A stretch of 64,000 nt of DNA from JAWXCE01 sp033764775 (GTDB lineage: Bacteria > Pseudomonadota > Alphaproteobacteria > Rhizobiales > Rhodomicrobiaceae): assembly GCA_033764775.1 (NCBI GenBank), contig JANRIQ010000012.1, positions 1 through 64,000 of the forward strand. Reading direction: 5' to 3'. Under the pieces are notes generated by a model. That model was not told the DNA's origin, did no database searches, and worked only from the letters and a program-made list of their open reading frames with translations. Below are positions 62,301 to 64,000 of this stretch, piece after piece. Made by a program: the position numbers and the translations under genes. Within the stretch, counting starts at the first letter, position 1; every line of letters starts with the position of its first letter.

Positions 62301-62645
62301 TGCGGCCGCCGTCGCGGCGCGCTGCGAAACGAGTTTCCGGGCGGCGATGAGCCGGCCGGTTCGCCGGAGCCGAAACGCTCAGGCTATCGCGCCTTGGGCG
62401 AAAGCTTGCGGCGCGAAATCTGTCCGAGACTGCGGGCGCCTGCGGGGGCAACCCCAACGGCTTAATAGACGCCCTCATAGACGGGAACGGAACGACCGAT
62501 GCGCCTTACGTCCGTATGGCGGATCACGGCCGCGAAGTCCTGGGACAGGCATTGACTGTCCGGCGCCGGTTCATTTCGGCGGCGGCTTTGATCGAAACCG
62601 GCGGGACGGCTTCTACGCCCTTCCGCCAAACACTGGAGAGACGAG
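62301..62645 (+). promoter_or_regulatory. rplJ leader region, candidate L10 autoregulatory mRNA
   Basis: A 345-base stretch without a gene lies between rplA and rplJ, the normal position of the L10-binding leader. It is GC-rich and holds several stem-forming runs, such as GGCCGGTTCGCCGG near 62352 and the segment GACTGCGGGCGCCTGCGGG with the following CAACCCC and CTTAATAG near 62430-62468. In other bacteria L10 or the L10-L12 complex binds such a leader and represses rplJ-rplL. I could not verify the consensus by alignment. A promoter may also lie here. Confidence 0.5.
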
Positions 62646-63173
62646 GTGGATAGAGCGCAGAAGAAGGAGATGGTCGAAGACCTCGGCCAAATCTTTTCCG
62701 AATCCGGCTCTGTCGTGGTGGCACGATACGCCGGATTGACGGTGGCCCAGCTTACCGACCTCCGCAGGCGCATGGGCGCTGTGGGGGCGAAGTTCTCGGT
62801 CATCAAAAACCGCCTCGCCAAAATTGCGCTAGAGAACTCCGACCGGGGTTCTGCCGGCGACATGTTCACGCAGCCGACGGGGATCGCTTACGCGAAGGAT
62901 CCTGTGGCCGCGGCGAAGGTCGCCGCCCAATACGCGAAGGAGAATGAGAAATTCGTCATCGTCGGCGGGCTTCTCGGCAAAACGGCCCTCAATGACGAGG
63001 GCGTCAAGGCGCTGGCCTCGATGCCGTCCATGGAGGAACTGCGCTCCAAACTGCTCGGCACGCTGAACGCGCCCGCCTCAAAGCTCGCCCGGACGCTGAA
63101 CGCGCCCGCCGCAAGCCTCGTGGGCGTGCTCGAAGCGCACCGCAAGAAGCAGGAAGAGCAGGCCGCCGCCTAA
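62646..63173 (+). CDS. rplJ: 50S ribosomal protein L10
   Basis: A 175-residue protein that anchors the L12 dimers of the ribosome stalk. It starts with GTG and reads DRAQKKEMVEDLG, then the family stretch VVVARYAGLTVAQLTDLRRRM and KNRLAKIAL. The C-terminal helix that binds L12 is Ala-rich. rplL follows after 55 bases. Confidence 0.97.
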   Translation: MDRAQKKEMVEDLGQIFSESGSVVVARYAGLTVAQLTDLRRRMGAVGAKFSVIKNRLAKIALENSDRGSAGDMFTQPTGIAYAKDPVAAAKVAAQYAKENEKFVIVGGLLGKTALNDEGVKALASMPSMEELRSKLLGTLNAPASKLARTLNAPAASLVGVLEAHRKKQEEQAAA

Positions 63174-63228
63174 ACCTTCACGCAATTTTAGCGAACTCAT
63201 CAACACATACGGACCTTGAGGTAAACAA

Positions 63229-63624
63229 ATGTCTGCAACGCTCGATAAACTTTACGAAGACCTGTCGAAACTGACCGTGCTCGAAGTCGCCGAACTGGTG
63301 AAAAAGCTCGAAGAAGGCTGGGGCGTGTCCGCCGCCGCCGCGATGCCCGCCATGGCCATGCCGATGCCGGGCGCCGGGGGCGGAGCCGCCGCCGCCGCTC
63401 CTGTCGAGGAGCAAACCGAGTTCAACGTCATCCTCGCCGATGTGGGCGCCCAGAAGATCAACGTGATCAAAGAGGTGCGCGCCATCACCGGCCTTGGCCT
63501 GAAAGAGGCGAAAGACCTGGTCGAGGCCGCGCCGAAAGCCATCAAGGAGGGCGTCAGCAAAGCCGAAGCCGAAGACATCAAGAAGAAGGTGGAGGCCGCC
63601 GGCGCCAAAGTCGAGATCAAGTAA
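63229..63624 (+). CDS. rplL: 50S ribosomal protein L7/L12
   Basis: A 131-residue stalk protein. The N-terminal dimer helix (LDKLYEDLSKLTVLEVAEL) is joined by an Ala/Gly/Met-rich hinge to the C-terminal domain EFNVILADVG and KEVRAITGLGLKEAKDLVE. GAGGTAAAC lies ahead of the ATG. Confidence 0.98.
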   Translation: MSATLDKLYEDLSKLTVLEVAELVKKLEEGWGVSAAAAMPAMAMPMPGAGGGAAAAAPVEEQTEFNVILADVGAQKINVIKEVRAITGLGLKEAKDLVEAAPKAIKEGVSKAEAEDIKKKVEAAGAKVEIK

Positions 63625-63633
63625 AGCGTTCAG

Positions 63634-63687
63634 GGAGCGCGCGGCGCGGCTCGACAGGGCAGCGCCTTTCCAGCCGTCGCGCGCTCC
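63634..63687 (+). promoter_or_regulatory. Hairpin between rplL and rpoB, possible attenuator or RNase III site
   Basis: GGAGCGCGC at 63634-63642 pairs with GCGCGCTCC at 63679-63687. The rplL-rpoB gap of Escherichia contains an attenuator and an RNase III site at this place. No T run follows, so processing or partial termination is possible. The rest of the 246-base gap shows no gene. Confidence 0.5.
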
Positions 63688-63870
63688 AATACATCCCCGG
63701 CGTTTTTAATGCGGGCGAACACGAAGCCTTGAAGATGAAATCACCTTCCGGGCATGTAAACCGCGCCATGGCGCATTATTTAAGAGAGTTGCCTGTCTGA
63801 TTTCCCAAAGCTGTCCACGTCACGCCGGGGCGGTTTTGGAAACTCATGACGACGGACACGAGGAGCGACA

Positions 63871-64000
63871 ATGGCGCAAACGTTTATCGGCCGTAAACGT
63901 ATCCGCAAGCAGTTTGGGCGCATCGCGGACGCCGCCGAGATGCCCAACCTCATCGAGGTTCAGAAGCAATCTTACGACCAATTCCTGATGGTCAATGAGC
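63871..64000 (+). CDS. rpoB: RNA polymerase beta subunit, 5' end (runs off the window)
   Basis: The first 43 codons read MAQTFIGRKRIRKQFGRI and continue to EVQKQSYDQFL, the N-terminus of alphaproteobacterial RpoB. An AGGAG lies five bases ahead of the ATG. The gene continues to the right of the window, in the standard rplJL-rpoBC order. Confidence 0.96.
   Translation, partial: MAQTFIGRKRIRKQFGRIADAAEMPNLIEVQKQSYDQFLMVNE

Overview
The window is high-GC DNA from an alphaproteobacterium, most likely of the order Hyphomicrobiales (Rhizobiales). The main evidence is the chromosomal gene order rpoZ-rsh-pyrE-DUF2062-pdxJ-acpS-lepB-rnc-era, with recO, parC, folK, smpB and dapA nearby, and tRNA-Trp-secE-nusG-rplK-rplA-rplJ-rplL-rpoB at the right end. 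I cannot name the genus.

Layout. (1) 1-1560: the 3' end of an RHS polymorphic-toxin gene with a variable, less GC-rich tip, a small AT-rich gene that may encode its immunity protein, and an orphan RHS-repeat fragment. (2) 1588-10196: a compact minus-strand type II secretion operon (gspO-E-F-G-H-I-J-K-L-M and a short GspC/N-like gene). No secretin gene (gspD) is visible. (3) About 10.26-28.56 kb: an integrative mobilizable element that abuts the 3' end of a tRNA-Lys gene. It carries parB, an mmcB-like repair gene, two proteins with duplicated DUF736-like domains, an M48 peptidase gene broken by a nonsense codon, a traG/virD4-type coupling protein, a MOBP-type relaxase, mobC and an excisionase-like regulator. 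No integrase and no type IV secretion channel genes are present in the window. (4) 18.45-25.36 kb: cargo inside the element, a heavy-metal efflux locus with a His-rich protein, a membrane-fusion adaptor, an HME-RND pump with an in-frame TAA, a small periplasmic protein, a twice-frameshifted DUF305 gene and a strongly decayed glutaredoxin-MauE gene. (5) 28.56-60 kb: core chromosome. leuA has a candidate leucine attenuator. It is followed by small secreted proteins, phzF, outer-membrane proteins, parC, an Rrf2 regulator with a hydrolase and a cupin, recO-era-rnc-lepB-acpS-pdxJ, pyrE, rsh, rpoZ, folK, a NYN nuclease, a family 5 uracil-DNA glycosylase, smpB, dapA, a lytic transglycosylase and a glyoxalase/esterase pair like MhqO-MhqD. 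(6) 60.1-64 kb: the tRNA-Trp, secE-nusG and ribosomal protein cluster running into rpoB, with leader structures likely to bind L1 and L10.

Main themes. The type II operon is tightly packed, with many 1-17 base overlaps, but it is cut off by foreign DNA on both sides. The mobile element shows clear decay: two in-frame TAA codons, several single-base deletions and one gene that has lost its catalytic cysteine. The rest of the window is intact. The most novel material is the unclassified RHS tip with its small neighbour, the coupling protein without visible membrane segments, and the duplicated-domain protein pair of the element.
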